From contig NZ_JADEYS010000002.1 of NCBI RefSeq assembly GCF_015209595.1, positions 186,001-250,000 on the forward strand: a DNA stretch of 64,000 nt, in the 5' to 3' direction. Shown piece after piece: positions 44,926 through 54,058 of the stretch. Source of the stretch: Pontibacterium sinense (GTDB lineage Bacteria; Pseudomonadota; Gammaproteobacteria; Pseudomonadales; Balneatricaceae). Positions within the stretch are counted from its first letter, which is position 1; each line of letters begins with the position of its first letter. The position numbers and the translations under genes were made by a program. The notes beneath the pieces are model-generated. The model had not been told where the DNA came from. It saw nothing but the letters and a program-made list of their open reading frames with translations, and did no database searches.

Positions 44926-46026
44926 ATGAGACGTCCAGTTCGAATTGCAGTAACCGGTGCTGCCGGTGCGATTAGCTATAGTTTGCTGTTTAAAATCGCG
45001 GCAGGGGAAATGATGGGCAAAGATCAGCCCGTTATTTTGCAGCTTGTGGAACTCCCGCATGCCATGGATTCACTGCGTGGTGTGGCAATGGAGTTGATGG
45101 ATTGTGCTTATCCTTTGCTGCACACCATTACGTTACACGATAATGTGGAAGATGGTTTCAGCAATGCTCATTATGCGCTGTTGGTTGGCGCTAAGCCTCG
45201 TGGTCCGGGTATGGAGCGCAGGGACTTGTTGGAAGAAAATGCACAAATTTTTGCTCGTCAGGGTAAGGCGCTGAATGACTTCGCTAACCGTGATGTAAAA
45301 GTCCTGGTGACGGGCAACCCTGCGAACACCAATGCACTGATTGCCAGCCGCAACGCACCCGACCTGAGCCCATCACAGTTTACCTGTCTGACGCGTCTTG
45401 ATCACAACCGTGCGAAAGGTATTCTTGCGAACCACTGCGGCGCCACAACACGTGATATTGGCGGCATTATGATCTGGGGTAACCATTCGCCAACGCAATA
45501 CCCTGATCTTCATCAAGCCACCATTTTGGGCAAGCCAGCGATGTCGCAGATCGATACCACATGGTATCGCGATGAGTTTATTCCTAAAGTACAAAAGCGT
45601 GGCGGCGAAATCATCGAAGCGCGCGGACTATCGAGCGCGGCTTCTGCTGCTCAGGCGATTGTTGACCAGATGCGGGATTGGGTGCTCGGCACGGAGCCGG
45701 GTGAAATTATTAGCATGGGCTTGTTGAGTGATGGCAGCTACGGCATTACAAAAGGGATTTTCTATTCTTTCCCGGTGATCTGTAACTATGGTCGTTACCA
45801 GATTGTTCAAAATGTCGAAGTCAATGAGTTCAGTCGTCAGCGTCTGACGGCAACAGAACAGGAGCTGCTGGATGAGAAGGCGGCGGTAGAGGAGATGTTG
45901 CCAAAAGAAACAGAGGCTTCCCATCAGAATCTGTCTATCTGCTTGCGCTCAGGTGTAACACTCTATGCTGACAACACAGGTCCGGATGCGGATAGTAAAT
46001 TTATGACAACCAATCGCGTGCTCTGA
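44926..46026 (+). CDS. mdh: Malate dehydrogenase with C-terminal extension
   Basis: 366 residues; core resembles the cytosolic-type bacterial MDH (TIGR01759): [17 protein letters not shown] cofactor loop, [28 protein letters not shown], and His in [14 protein letters not shown]. The family normally ends near residue 325, but here about 40 more residues follow (ending KFMTTNRVL), beginning near PKETEASHQ. Purpose of the tail unknown. Single gene with AT-rich promoter and terminator. Confidence 0.88.
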   Translation: MRRPVRIAVTGAAGAISYSLLFKIAAGEMMGKDQPVILQLVELPHAMDSLRGVAMELMDCAYPLLHTITLHDNVEDGFSNAHYALLVGAKPRGPGMERRDLLEENAQIFARQGKALNDFANRDVKVLVTGNPANTNALIASRNAPDLSPSQFTCLTRLDHNRAKGILANHCGATTRDIGGIMIWGNHSPTQYPDLHQATILGKPAMSQIDTTWYRDEFIPKVQKRGGEIIEARGLSSAASAAQAIVDQMRDWVLGTEPGEIISMGLLSDGSYGITKGIFYSFPVICNYGRYQIVQNVEVNEFSRQRLTATEQELLDEKAAVEEMLPKETEASHQNLSICLRSGVTLYADNTGPDADSKFMTTNRVL

Positions 46027-46058
46027 GCATTGCTGATCTAAGTTGCTCTTTGCTAAAG

Positions 46059-46088
46059 TGCCCCTTCATCTAAGGGGCATTTTTATTT
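46059..46088 (+). terminator. mdh terminator
   Basis: TGCCCCTT (46059-46066) with AAGGGGCA (46072-46079) and TTTTT. Ends only a few bases before the yjbQ start codon. Confidence 0.88.
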
Positions 46089-46091
46089 CTT

Positions 46092-46499
46092 ATGGTTACC
46101 ACGCTTTCAGTCAAAACAGGCCGTCAGGGGCTGTTCGAGTTCACATCACAGCTCGATACAATAGTATCCGGCTCCGGTATCAATAATGGACTCTGTTCGT
46201 TATTGATTCAGCATACATCGGCCAGCCTGACGATTCAGGAGAACGCAGACCCAAGTGCAAAAGTTGATCTTGAGAACTGGATGAATCGGCTGGTGCAGGA
46301 GAATGATCCGCTCTACACCCATACTCTGGAAGGGGAGGATGATATGCCTGCGCATATTAAAGCCGCGCTAACATCGACAACGCTTTCAATTCCAATAATG
46401 AATGGGCGGTTGGCGCTAGGGACCTGGCAGGGCGTGTATTGCTGGGAGCATAGGCACCACGCTGGCCATCGCCAGATCGTGGTGCATATAGGAAGCTAA
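46092..46499 (+). CDS. yjbQ: YjbQ family protein
   Basis: 135 residues, full length for YjbQ/UPF0047: NNGLCSLLIQHTSASLTIQE, DDMPAHIKAAL and GTWQGVYCWEHR. Some members have thiamine-phosphate synthase activity in vitro; true role unclear. ATG 46092 directly follows the mdh terminator T-run and no Shine-Dalgarno sequence is visible. Confidence 0.88.
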   Translation: MVTTLSVKTGRQGLFEFTSQLDTIVSGSGINNGLCSLLIQHTSASLTIQENADPSAKVDLENWMNRLVQENDPLYTHTLEGEDDMPAHIKAALTSTTLSIPIMNGRLALGTWQGVYCWEHRHHAGHRQIVVHIGS

Positions 46500-46511
46500 G
46501 ACCGGAGAGGG

Positions 46512-47069
46512 TCAGGCGATCTCTGACGGGCCGTCTTCGGAATCGTGTGGTGTGATGCTGGTCAGCATCTTCATGATATCCAGCAGGATGATCAGCACGT
46601 TGTTGTGATAGCACACGCCTTGTACGAAGCGGCGGGTCGACTCGTCGCTGGAAACGCTCGGCGCGCGATCCACATCGTTTTGTGGAAGATTAATGACTTC
46701 ATCCACGCTGTCGACAACAATGCCGATGACTTCCTGTTCATTGTATTCAATGACAATGATGCGTGTGTCGTCGTCGGTAGGTACCGGAGGCAGTCCGAAT
46801 AGGCGTCGGGTATCAATAACGGTCACGACGTTACCGCGCAGATTAATAATGCCGAGAACATAGTTTTCCGCGCCGGGCACCGGAGTCATTTCACTGAAGC
46901 GCAAGACCTCTTTGACCTTGATAACATCGATGCCGTACAGCTCATTGTTAACCTTAAATGTTGCCCATTGATGGAAGACAACATCATCCTGATTGGTTTG
47001 TTTCGTCTGCTCTTTTGAGGCGTTGCTTAGATACTGTTGCAGATCTTCTGCAGCTTGTTCAAGACCCAT
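46512..47069 (-). CDS. cheW: CheW chemotaxis coupling protein
   Basis: 185 residues: a Gln/Thr-rich N-terminal extension of about 45, then a CheW domain with VKEVLRFSEMTPVPG, VLGIINLRGNVVTVIDTR and VVDSVDEVINLP. It would link receptors to CheA at the membrane. No other chemotaxis genes nearby; it lies two bases after hyi on the same strand. Confidence 0.88.
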   Translation of the reverse strand: MGLEQAAEDLQQYLSNASKEQTKQTNQDDVVFHQWATFKVNNELYGIDVIKVKEVLRFSEMTPVPGAENYVLGIINLRGNVVTVIDTRRLFGLPPVPTDDDTRIIVIEYNEQEVIGIVVDSVDEVINLPQNDVDRAPSVSSDESTRRFVQGVCYHNNVLIILLDIMKMLTSITPHDSEDGPSEIA

Positions 47070-47071
47070 GA

Positions 47072-47857
47072 TTACTGTCCACCTATTATCGGTTTAACCT
47101 GAGCTAATCCGCTCAGCGTATCTGCTGCCGGGACATACTCCAGACTGATTGTGCCTGAGTATCCCATAGCATCTATGGCTTTGAAAAGATTTGGGAAGTT
47201 GATCTCGCCGGTACCAGGCTCATGCCGTCCGGGGACATCGGCTATCTGAATGTGTCCAACGTTGTGGAGGTTGTTGTTCAGCGTTGCGATCAGATTGCCT
47301 TCCATAATTTGCATATGATAAACGTCGTACTGAAAGTAGAGGTTTTCAATGCAAAATGATTCTTTTAAATCAATAAGTTGCTTTGATGTGTTAAGAAAGA
47401 ATCCAGGTACATCCTGTGTATTTATGGCTTCAGCCATCAGCTGGATGTCATGCGCTTCGAGTGTGTTGGCAGCATGTTTCAAGTTGCGTGCGAATGTCTC
47501 TTCTGCCTTCTGGCTGCTGACATCATCAGGCTTTATACCGGACAGGCAGTTTATCTTCTGTACGCCAAGTGATCTGGCGTATTTCAGTGCAAGATTAACG
47601 CCTTTCTTGAATTCGTCTATCCGATCTGGATGGCAGGCAATACCGCGTTCTCCACCAGCCCAGTCTCCTGCGGGGAGGTTGATCAGCACCAGTGTTTGCT
47701 TGTTGCGCTGCAGTGCCGCCTGAATCTCGTCTGGTGTCAGCTCGTAGGGGAACTGAATTTCCACCTGCTTAAAACCTGCTTGTGCAGCGGCATCAAAACG
47801 CTCAATCAGTGGTAGCTCGGTAAACAGCATGCTGAGGTTAACTGCAAAATTCGGCAT
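47072..47857 (-). CDS. hyi: Hydroxypyruvate isomerase
   Basis: 261-residue TIM-barrel of the Hyi/OtnI family: FAVNLSMLFTELPL, EIQFPYELTP, INLPAGDWAGGERGIAC, and YDVYHMQIMEGNL with metal ligands. Converts hydroxypyruvate to tartronate semialdehyde; OtnI-type isomerase is an alternative. Overlaps the reductase gene by one base, so the two act in sequence. Confidence 0.87.
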   Translation of the reverse strand: MPNFAVNLSMLFTELPLIERFDAAAQAGFKQVEIQFPYELTPDEIQAALQRNKQTLVLINLPAGDWAGGERGIACHPDRIDEFKKGVNLALKYARSLGVQKINCLSGIKPDDVSSQKAEETFARNLKHAANTLEAHDIQLMAEAINTQDVPGFFLNTSKQLIDLKESFCIENLYFQYDVYHMQIMEGNLIATLNNNLHNVGHIQIADVPGRHEPGTGEINFPNLFKAIDAMGYSGTISLEYVPAADTLSGLAQVKPIIGGQ

Positions 47858-48786
47858 TACTTCTTCTCCACCAGCGCTGGACGAAGCGTTTCTCCATCAC
47901 CCAGCCGCGCGGGTTGATTCAGAGACTCCAGTTGTAACAACAGACCACTGTGATCGCAGTTTTCCATTCCTTTCGCCGTCATATTGAGATATTCATCATA
48001 TACGCGCTGTGACAGCGGCAAGGTTAGGTTCTGTGCGTGGGCCGTATCCAGAATAGTCCGCAAATCCTTAAGCTGCACGCGAGATGTTGCGCCAGGCATA
48101 AAGTTACGATCAATCATGCGTTGCCCATGCAATTCGAGAATTCGACTGCTGGCAAAACCTCCGAGCAATGCTTCCCTGACGGCTGCTGGGTCTGCTCCGC
48201 CTTCGGCCGCCAACAGCAGCGCTTCAGATACAGCGCCAATAGTGATTCCGACGATAGCCTGATTGGCACACTTCGCTAGTTGCCCTGAACCCGAAGGGCC
48301 GATATAAGTTGCGGATCGTCCCAGTACGCCAAATAGATATTCTGCGCTTTCAAACGTCGCTTTGTCGCCACCCGCCATAATTGACAGCGTTGCCTGTTCC
48401 GCGCCCACGGTGCCACCGGATACCGGTGCATCCAGATATTTGAGTCCCAGCGCATCTGCGCGTTTAGCATGATCTTTGGCCATCTCTGGTGGGATAGAGC
48501 TCATATCAATGATCAGCGCTCCGGTATTGCAATGCTCAGCGGCATTCTGGCCAAAAAGCACGTCCTCTACAACGGGGCCGTTTTCAAGCATGGTAATCAC
48601 GACATCTGCGTTCAACACGGCTTCTCGGGGTGTATCGGCGACTTTAGCTCCCCATGCTTCCAGCGTTTCCGCTTTGCTGCGGGTGCGGTTCCATGCGGTC
48701 AGTTGATAGCCGGCATTGAGAAGGTTGGTCGCCATGGGTAGCCCCATTAGCCCTATACCGAGAAACGCAACTGTCGGTAAACTCAT
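47857..48786 (-). CDS. Tartronate-semialdehyde reductase / beta-hydroxyacid dehydrogenase
   Basis: 309 residues: NAD(P) motif AFLGIGLMGLPMATNLL, substrate loop DAPVSGGTVGAEQATLS, catalytic Lys in GSGQLAKCANQ. Beside hyi, 2-hydroxy-3-oxopropionate reductase is the best guess (GlxR/GarR), allowing glycerate formation from glyoxylate or hydroxypyruvate; 3-hydroxyisobutyrate dehydrogenase is the alternative. Confidence 0.85.
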   Translation of the reverse strand: MSLPTVAFLGIGLMGLPMATNLLNAGYQLTAWNRTRSKAETLEAWGAKVADTPREAVLNADVVITMLENGPVVEDVLFGQNAAEHCNTGALIIDMSSIPPEMAKDHAKRADALGLKYLDAPVSGGTVGAEQATLSIMAGGDKATFESAEYLFGVLGRSATYIGPSGSGQLAKCANQAIVGITIGAVSEALLLAAEGGADPAAVREALLGGFASSRILELHGQRMIDRNFMPGATSRVQLKDLRTILDTAHAQNLTLPLSQRVYDEYLNMTAKGMENCDHSGLLLQLESLNQPARLGDGETLRPALVEKK

Positions 48787-48806
48787 TCTTGCTCCTTACG
48801 CCTGAT

Positions 48807-49139
48807 CTACAGGCAGTTTGTCGGCTTCGGTAAGCCTGCGATCTTAGCGGCTAGTTTGGCCGGGCTGCCAGGAAACAGCGTCATCAGATAGATGCTTTTA
48901 CCTTTATCGGCACCTAACGCCTGTCCTACAGCTTTTACGAACGGTCGCATGGCTGGAGCGTGTTCAAATGTCTGATAAAAGTCCCGGATCACGTTGAGTA
49001 CAGCCCAGTGCTCCGGTGTAAGTTCCAGCTGTTCCGAGTGTGCGATTGCTTCTGCAACAGTTTCGGACCAGTCAGACAAAGAGACGAGATAACCTTCGTC
49101 ATCAACTTCGATGGATGTGCCTTCGACTACGAGTGTCAT
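48807..49139 (-). CDS. tusE: TusE sulfur-relay protein
   Basis: 110 residues of the DsrC/TusE family; ends KPTNCL with the conserved penultimate Cys. Passes sulfur from TusBCD to MnmA for 2-thiouridine in tRNA. Three bases after tusB. Confidence 0.92.
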   Translation of the reverse strand: MTLVVEGTSIEVDDEGYLVSLSDWSETVAEAIAHSEQLELTPEHWAVLNVIRDFYQTFEHAPAMRPFVKAVGQALGADKGKSIYLMTLFPGSPAKLAAKIAGLPKPTNCL

Positions 49140-49141
49140 GG

Positions 49142-49438
49142 TTAATACCAGCTTACGACTTTGTCATGCTCACAGGCTAAATCGACGAAGCCGCCGTCAT
49201 CTACCACTATAAACCGGTTGTCTTTCAAGTCGTTCAGTCCGCGCGCGGCCAGATCGGCTTGTAATGCGTAAAGTGATATATTGACCTTGATCTGATCATA
49301 GTGCGCGGCGTAAGCAGGCAGTGATGCAAGTACGCCATCTTCAATTAATAGAAGGGCGTCTCCTTCGCTCAGTGCACTCAGGCAGCGTTTAAGGCATTCG
49401 ATGTTGCCGGGAGGTTGATTCAGAGTGTGTAGTGCCAT
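49142..49438 (-). CDS. tusB: TusB sulfur-relay subunit
   Basis: 98 residues, DsrH/TusB: DALLLIEDGVLAS and LQADLAARGL. Structural member of the TusBCD hexamer. Adjacent tusC and tusE support identity. Confidence 0.9.
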   Translation of the reverse strand: MALHTLNQPPGNIECLKRCLSALSEGDALLLIEDGVLASLPAYAAHYDQIKVNISLYALQADLAARGLNDLKDNRFIVVDDGGFVDLACEHDKVVSWY

Positions 49439-49448
49439 AAGTGGGGTC

Positions 49449-49814
49449 TCAGAAGGTTAGAACCACATCGTGGTCCTGAATCAATTGCTGAATGGCGGTT
49501 TGATCAAGCTGTGTGGCGCTGTGCTCTAGCGAGTCAAAGGTTAAACCGTGCGTGTTCAGGCTCTCAGTACACACAAACAGCTGGTCGATATCGTACATTG
49601 GCAGAGCGGCGAGATTGGCAGAGAGATTCTTCTGCCCAATATCACCGGCTTGGTGGTTGCCAATCAGCTGGAACACCCCATCATCAGCAAACAAGATGCT
49701 GATCGGCATCTCAAAGACACCGCAGGTTAACGCAACATCGAGTGAATCTCGTGCGTTAGAGCGGCCGTAGGGTGCGCGACGATTAATGATCAGTACTTTC
49801 TTCTTATCGGGCAT
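49449..49814 (-). CDS. tusC: TusC sulfur-relay subunit
   Basis: 121 residues, DsrF/TusC: INRRAPYGRSNARDSLDVAL and SILFADDGVFQL. Part of TusBCD, ten bases before tusB. Confidence 0.92.
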   Translation of the reverse strand: MPDKKKVLIINRRAPYGRSNARDSLDVALTCGVFEMPISILFADDGVFQLIGNHQAGDIGQKNLSANLAALPMYDIDQLFVCTESLNTHGLTFDSLEHSATQLDQTAIQQLIQDHDVVLTF

Positions 49815-49817
49815 GGC

Positions 49818-50210
49818 TCAGGCTCCAAAGGTAATAACACGGTCGGACTGAGCAATAGCATCGGCCAGCTGGCCGAGCCCTGAAAGCTCAAAACCTTCAG
49901 CCAGGTTAGAACCTGACTTGCCATATCGGCCTGCTTCATTCGTATCCAGTACACCACGACGGACCGCTGCAGCGATACACACTACGAGATCCAGGTCATG
50001 TTCAGCGGCCAGCGTGTTCCAGTCAGCAGGGATATTGATTTCATCCTGAGGCGGAGAGGCAAGGGCGCTCCCTGTGTGTATGCCATCACCGTAAAAAAAT
50101 ACGCGATGTAGGCTGTGACCTTTTTCGAGCAGGCTTCTCGCAAAGCGTAGAGCCGTTTCGGCAGACTGGCAGCTATAAGGCGCAGCCTGTACAACAATTG
50201 AAAATATCAT
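49818..50210 (-). CDS. tusD: TusD sulfur-relay subunit
   Basis: 130 residues from ATG 50210 (MIFSIVVQAAPYSCQ); the longer frame would start inside the yccA terminator. VFFYGDGIHTG and the sulfur-carrying Cys in LDLVVCIAAAVRRG are present. Heads tusDCBE. Confidence 0.92.
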   Translation of the reverse strand: MIFSIVVQAAPYSCQSAETALRFARSLLEKGHSLHRVFFYGDGIHTGSALASPPQDEINIPADWNTLAAEHDLDLVVCIAAAVRRGVLDTNEAGRYGKSGSNLAEGFELSGLGQLADAIAQSDRVITFGA

Positions 50211-50228
50211 CGGCAAGCAACTGTAATA

Positions 50229-50269
50229 AAAGAAAAAGCCCCCTAATCTTAACAAGAAAAGGGGGCTTT
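50229..50269 (-). terminator. yccA terminator
   Basis: On the minus strand AAAGCCCCCT pairs with AGGGGGCTTT (arms 50260-50269 and 50235-50244) and runs into a T-rich tract. Separates yccA from tusD. Confidence 0.87.
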
Positions 50270-50295
50270 AGCAGAGCTGATTAAGCGACGGGCGC

Positions 50296-50976
50296 TTAGT
50301 CGTCCATAGAGAATCCAGCCAGTGCCAGCATGTGTACGAACAGGTTGTAAATGTTCAGGTACAGGCTAACAGTTGCCATGATGTAGTTGGTGTAGTGACC
50401 GTTAACGATGTTGCTGGTGTCATACAGGATGAAACCAGCCATCAGCAACACGATGAACGCAGAGAACGCCATGTGCATTGCGCCAACTTCAATACCGAAC
50501 ATCGGCAGTACGAACAGGGCAACCATCGCAATCAAAGCAACGATCGCACCCGCGGACAGGAAACCGCCCATGAAGCTGAAGTCTTTCTTGGAGGTCATTA
50601 CGTATGCGGACAGACCCAGGAAGGTCAGGGCGGTCATGCCCAGCGCAGTCATAACGATGTCACCGCCGTTTGCCATACCCAGGTAGTGGTTCAGCAGAGG
50701 GCCGAGTCCGAAGCCCATCAGGCCAGTGAACAGGAAGACCAGTGGTAGTGCAGCTGCGCTGTTCTGTTTTTTGTTCAGAACGAACAGCATAATGAAGCTA
50801 ACGATGATGCTGCCAAGATACACGATAAACGGAGGGTTGATGGCCATAGAAATGCCAGCAGTAACCGCACTGAATACCAGTGTCATGCCCAGCAACATGT
50901 AAGTGTTGCGGATAAGTTTATTGGTTGTCAGTACTGATTCTTCCCTGCCAGCACTATAAGTGTCAACGTTACGCAT
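50296..50976 (-). CDS. yccA: Bax inhibitor-1/YccA family membrane protein
   Basis: 226 residues from ATG 50976 (GAGGA upstream; the ATG at 50988 is part of that site). Seven hydrophobic helices and the closing YLNIYNLFVHMLALAG typical of BI-1 proteins. In E. coli YccA interacts with FtsH. Proximity to tus genes is common in gammaproteobacteria. Confidence 0.92.
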   Translation of the reverse strand: MRNVDTYSAGREESVLTTNKLIRNTYMLLGMTLVFSAVTAGISMAINPPFIVYLGSIIVSFIMLFVLNKKQNSAAALPLVFLFTGLMGFGLGPLLNHYLGMANGGDIVMTALGMTALTFLGLSAYVMTSKKDFSFMGGFLSAGAIVALIAMVALFVLPMFGIEVGAMHMAFSAFIVLLMAGFILYDTSNIVNGHYTNYIMATVSLYLNIYNLFVHMLALAGFSMDD

Positions 50977-51263
50977 GTTTGTCCTCATGGGTTTGTTGTT
51001 GCGTTATAGCTATTTATAGGGATTAAGACAGTTTTTTCAAGAGAAGTTTAGTTTTTGTCGTCCCTAAATGGTGGTTAATTCCCAGTCTTTTCAGTCAGAT
51101 ATCGATCAATCTGTATTTTTCGATAGAAAACTTCGGTTTTTTCTGATTATTGGGTGGATTTCATCGTATTTTCTTGGGGTGTCAGGCTTTAGTTGTTTGC
51201 GTTGATCTAAGCACTTAAAATTGCCGTCCTCCCAAATATCTTTGATTCTGAAGTACATAGCCC

Positions 51264-51998
51264 ATGTGTGAGCTCGACATCCTCTTTGAGGACGATAACC
51301 TGATTGCCGTCAACAAGCCCTCCGGTCTGCTGGTCCATCCTAGCTGGATTGCCCCGAGGGGGACGCCGAATCTCACCAGTATGCTGAAAGAGTATCTGCA
51401 AGGTACGGCCTATACGATCCATCGTCTCGATCGCCCGACGTCAGGTGTTATTGTGTTTGGCAAGAACAAAGAAACCGCCCAAAAGATGAATCAGAAGTTT
51501 GCTGACCGTGAGGTACAGAAAACCTATCTGTGTATGACGCGTGGTTATACCCCGGAAGGGGATGTGATTGATTATGCATTGAAAGAGAAGCTAGATAAGT
51601 TGGCGGATAAAATGTCGAATCCCGACAAGCCGGCACAAGAAGCTGTATCTGAATACCGCCGACTGGCTACTGTCGAGCTGCCTATGGCTGTAGGGCGGTA
51701 TGATGTATCTCGCTATTCATTGGTTGAGGTCAAACCCAAAACCGGTCGTAAGCATCAGATTCGCCGTCATATGAAACACATATCTCATCCGCTGATTGGC
51801 GATACTAAGCACGGGGATGGGCGCCATAATAAAGCGTTTCGTGACCACTTTGACCTGGAACGGTTGTTGTTAATGGCGATTGAGCTGAGCTTTCGTCACC
51901 CTGAAAGCGGTGAATTACTGACGATAAAAGCGCCGGTTGATCCATATGTTGATCAGCTTTTCAGTCAGTTTGGCTGGTCAGGCTCATACCCTGTATAA
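51264..51998 (+). CDS. truC: tRNA pseudouridine synthase TruC
   Basis: 244 residues, RluA superfamily; catalytic Asp in IHRLDRPTSGVIVFG, GRKHQIRRHMKHISHPLIGD and KHGDGRHNK. The latter is typical for TruC, modifying U65 in tRNA. No S4 domain, which separates it from RluC/RluD. Confidence 0.9.
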   Translation: MCELDILFEDDNLIAVNKPSGLLVHPSWIAPRGTPNLTSMLKEYLQGTAYTIHRLDRPTSGVIVFGKNKETAQKMNQKFADREVQKTYLCMTRGYTPEGDVIDYALKEKLDKLADKMSNPDKPAQEAVSEYRRLATVELPMAVGRYDVSRYSLVEVKPKTGRKHQIRRHMKHISHPLIGDTKHGDGRHNKAFRDHFDLERLLLMAIELSFRHPESGELLTIKAPVDPYVDQLFSQFGWSGSYPV

Positions 51999-52021
51999 CG
52001 CGTTTCTCACTTTTCCTTTCT

Positions 52022-52048
52022 ATACGCGACTATGTGCGGGTCGCGTAT
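52022..52048 (+). terminator. Hairpin after truC
   Basis: ATACGCGAC (52022-52030) and GTCGCGTAT (52040-52048) form a perfect 9-base stem 24 bases after truC; no clear T-run. Confidence 0.5.
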
Positions 52049-52096
52049 TCATCATAGATGGGCCAAAATGAATCCCTCAATATAGGGAGAGCCCAT

Positions 52097-53095
52097 ATGC
52101 GTTTTTTGACCGCAGTACTGATGCTCGTGTTGGCAAGCAGTCCTTCGCACGCAGATTCTACTCGTCTGCTTAAATTTGATGGCGCTGAGATTGAATCACC
52201 GTATTGGTTTAAAGAGAGTTTTCTCGAATTCGGCGATGATCTGGCTGAGGCGGCTGAGAGCGATAAAACGCTGATGCTGTACTTTCATCAGGCAGGCTGT
52301 CCTTACTGCTTCAATATGATCCAGCAGAATTTTCTGGATCCACAATTAGCCCCCTTTATTCAAAAGAAATTCGATGTGGTTGCGTTGGATCTGTGGGGTG
52401 ATCGTGATGTTGTTCTGCCAGATGGCACGGAGCTGACGGAGAAAACACTCGCGACTCACTGGAAGATTCAATACACCCCCACGCTTATTTTTTTGAATCC
52501 AGACGGCAGTATTAATTTGCGTATCGACGGCTACCGGCCCAAGCCGGTGTTTTCTCAGGTATTGGATTATGTCTTAAGCGGCCAAACCGAGGGTGGGTTG
52601 GCGCAGGCACTCATCCAGCAGAGTAATGAGGATATGTACCCTGAGGCCTTTTTGCTTGAGACACGCGACCTTAGTAGCCTTAAAGGGCAGCTTACTGCGG
52701 TCATGTTGGAATATAAGGGGTGTGATGATTGTGAATCTTTGCACCGTAACGCAATCGCGCGCCCGGCCGTCTATGAGCAGTTGGAGCCGTATCAGGTCGT
52801 ACGCTTTGATGCGGCCAGCGATCAGCCGCTTACATTGCCTGATGGTACTGACATTACACCGAGTCGGTGGGTTAAAGAGCTTGGAGTAAACTACTATCCG
52901 ACGACCTTGTTGTTCGATGAGTCTGGCATAGAGCGTTTTCGAATTGGTGGTTACGTACAGTCGTTTCACTACGCGACGGCACTAGAGTACGTCAGCGCAA
53001 AAGGGTATGAGAAATTCCCTGAGTTTCAACGTTTTCTTAATGATCGCGCAGACCGTATGAGAGAGAAGGGGACGAAGGTTGTGATCACGGAATAA
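52097..53095 (+). CDS. Exported protein with two thioredoxin-like domains
   Basis: ATG 52097 has GGGAGAG upstream and opens a signal peptide (MRFLTAVLMLVLASSPSHAD); 332 residues. Domain 1 (about 25-175) has HQAGCPYCFNM, domain 2 (about 185-310) EYKGCDDCESL; both also share LPDGTxIT and a cis-Pro-like YTPTLIFLNPDG / YYPTTLLFDESG. So it is a tandem duplication of a SoxW-like periplasmic thioredoxin fold. Exact partner unknown. Confidence 0.8.
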   Translation: MRFLTAVLMLVLASSPSHADSTRLLKFDGAEIESPYWFKESFLEFGDDLAEAAESDKTLMLYFHQAGCPYCFNMIQQNFLDPQLAPFIQKKFDVVALDLWGDRDVVLPDGTELTEKTLATHWKIQYTPTLIFLNPDGSINLRIDGYRPKPVFSQVLDYVLSGQTEGGLAQALIQQSNEDMYPEAFLLETRDLSSLKGQLTAVMLEYKGCDDCESLHRNAIARPAVYEQLEPYQVVRFDAASDQPLTLPDGTDITPSRWVKELGVNYYPTTLLFDESGIERFRIGGYVQSFHYATALEYVSAKGYEKFPEFQRFLNDRADRMREKGTKVVITE

Positions 53096-53242
53096 TCACA
53101 AAATAGCGTTGTGCCACGTAAGTCTGCAAATACCTGACAAAAGTTAGTTGTTTACGCCTCTGACGCTATTGTTTTGCCTTTCCCACTGCTGTAATTTTCC
53201 AGTTCTATTTCAATCCAGTTTTTTGACGGTTCAACACGCCTT

Positions 53243-53998
53243 ATGAGCACACAACAGAGTTTGCAGGAAGTCATCAAAGAGAAAAATGGTGCAATTCGTA
53301 TCGGTATTATCGGTGCAATGGATGAAGAGGTCGAACTGTTAAAAGCCTCGTTGGAAGGGCGTGAGGATCATGAGTATGCTGGCTACCATCTTTTTTCCGG
53401 TCGTATGCACGGGAAAGAAGTTGTCGTACTGAAATCTGGCATCGGTAAAGTAAATGCAGCTATCGGCACGACACTGCTGCTGCGTGAATTTAAGCCTGAC
53501 TGTGTCATCAATACGGGGTCTGCCGGTGGTTTTGATCCAGAACTGAATGTCGGTGATATCGTAATTTCTGAAGACGTTCGTCATCATGATGTGGATGTCA
53601 CTATTTTTGGCTACGAGCCGGGTCAGGTGCCAGGTTTGCCTGCATCATTTAAACCGGAGCCTTTGCTCGCCGATGTAGCTGAACGCTGCATCTCTCGTAT
53701 GGAAGGTATGAAAACGGTCAAAGGGCAGATCGCAACCGGCGATGCGTTTATGAACGATCCGGAGCGTGTTGCCCGCACCCGCGAAGTTTTTCCGCAGATG
53801 CAGGCCGTTGAGATGGAGGCGGCTGCAATTGCACAAACTTGTCATCAATTCGGTACGCCATTTATCGTCATTCGCGCATTGTCTGATATCGCGGGCAAGG
53901 AATCGAATCTGTCCTTTGAAGAGTTTCTGGTAACCGCTGCCAAGCACTCCGCCGAGATGGTCATGGCGATGGTTGACGAGATCTCAGGACAACATTAA
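53243..53998 (+). CDS. mtnN: MTA/SAH nucleosidase
   Basis: 251 residues, with a 17-residue hydrophilic extension before RIGIIGAMDEEVELLK. VINTGSAGGFDP, TGDAFMND, AVEMEAAAIAQTCHQF and IRALSDIAGKESN are the MtnN signatures. Cleaves methylthioadenosine and S-adenosylhomocysteine. Confidence 0.93.
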   Translation: MSTQQSLQEVIKEKNGAIRIGIIGAMDEEVELLKASLEGREDHEYAGYHLFSGRMHGKEVVVLKSGIGKVNAAIGTTLLLREFKPDCVINTGSAGGFDPELNVGDIVISEDVRHHDVDVTIFGYEPGQVPGLPASFKPEPLLADVAERCISRMEGMKTVKGQIATGDAFMNDPERVARTREVFPQMQAVEMEAAAIAQTCHQFGTPFIVIRALSDIAGKESNLSFEEFLVTAAKHSAEMVMAMVDEISGQH

Positions 53999-54058
53999 TT
54001 CATAATGGAACACCCGGCTGAAGGCACTCGGCTGGCGGTGAAATGAGGCACTATATCA

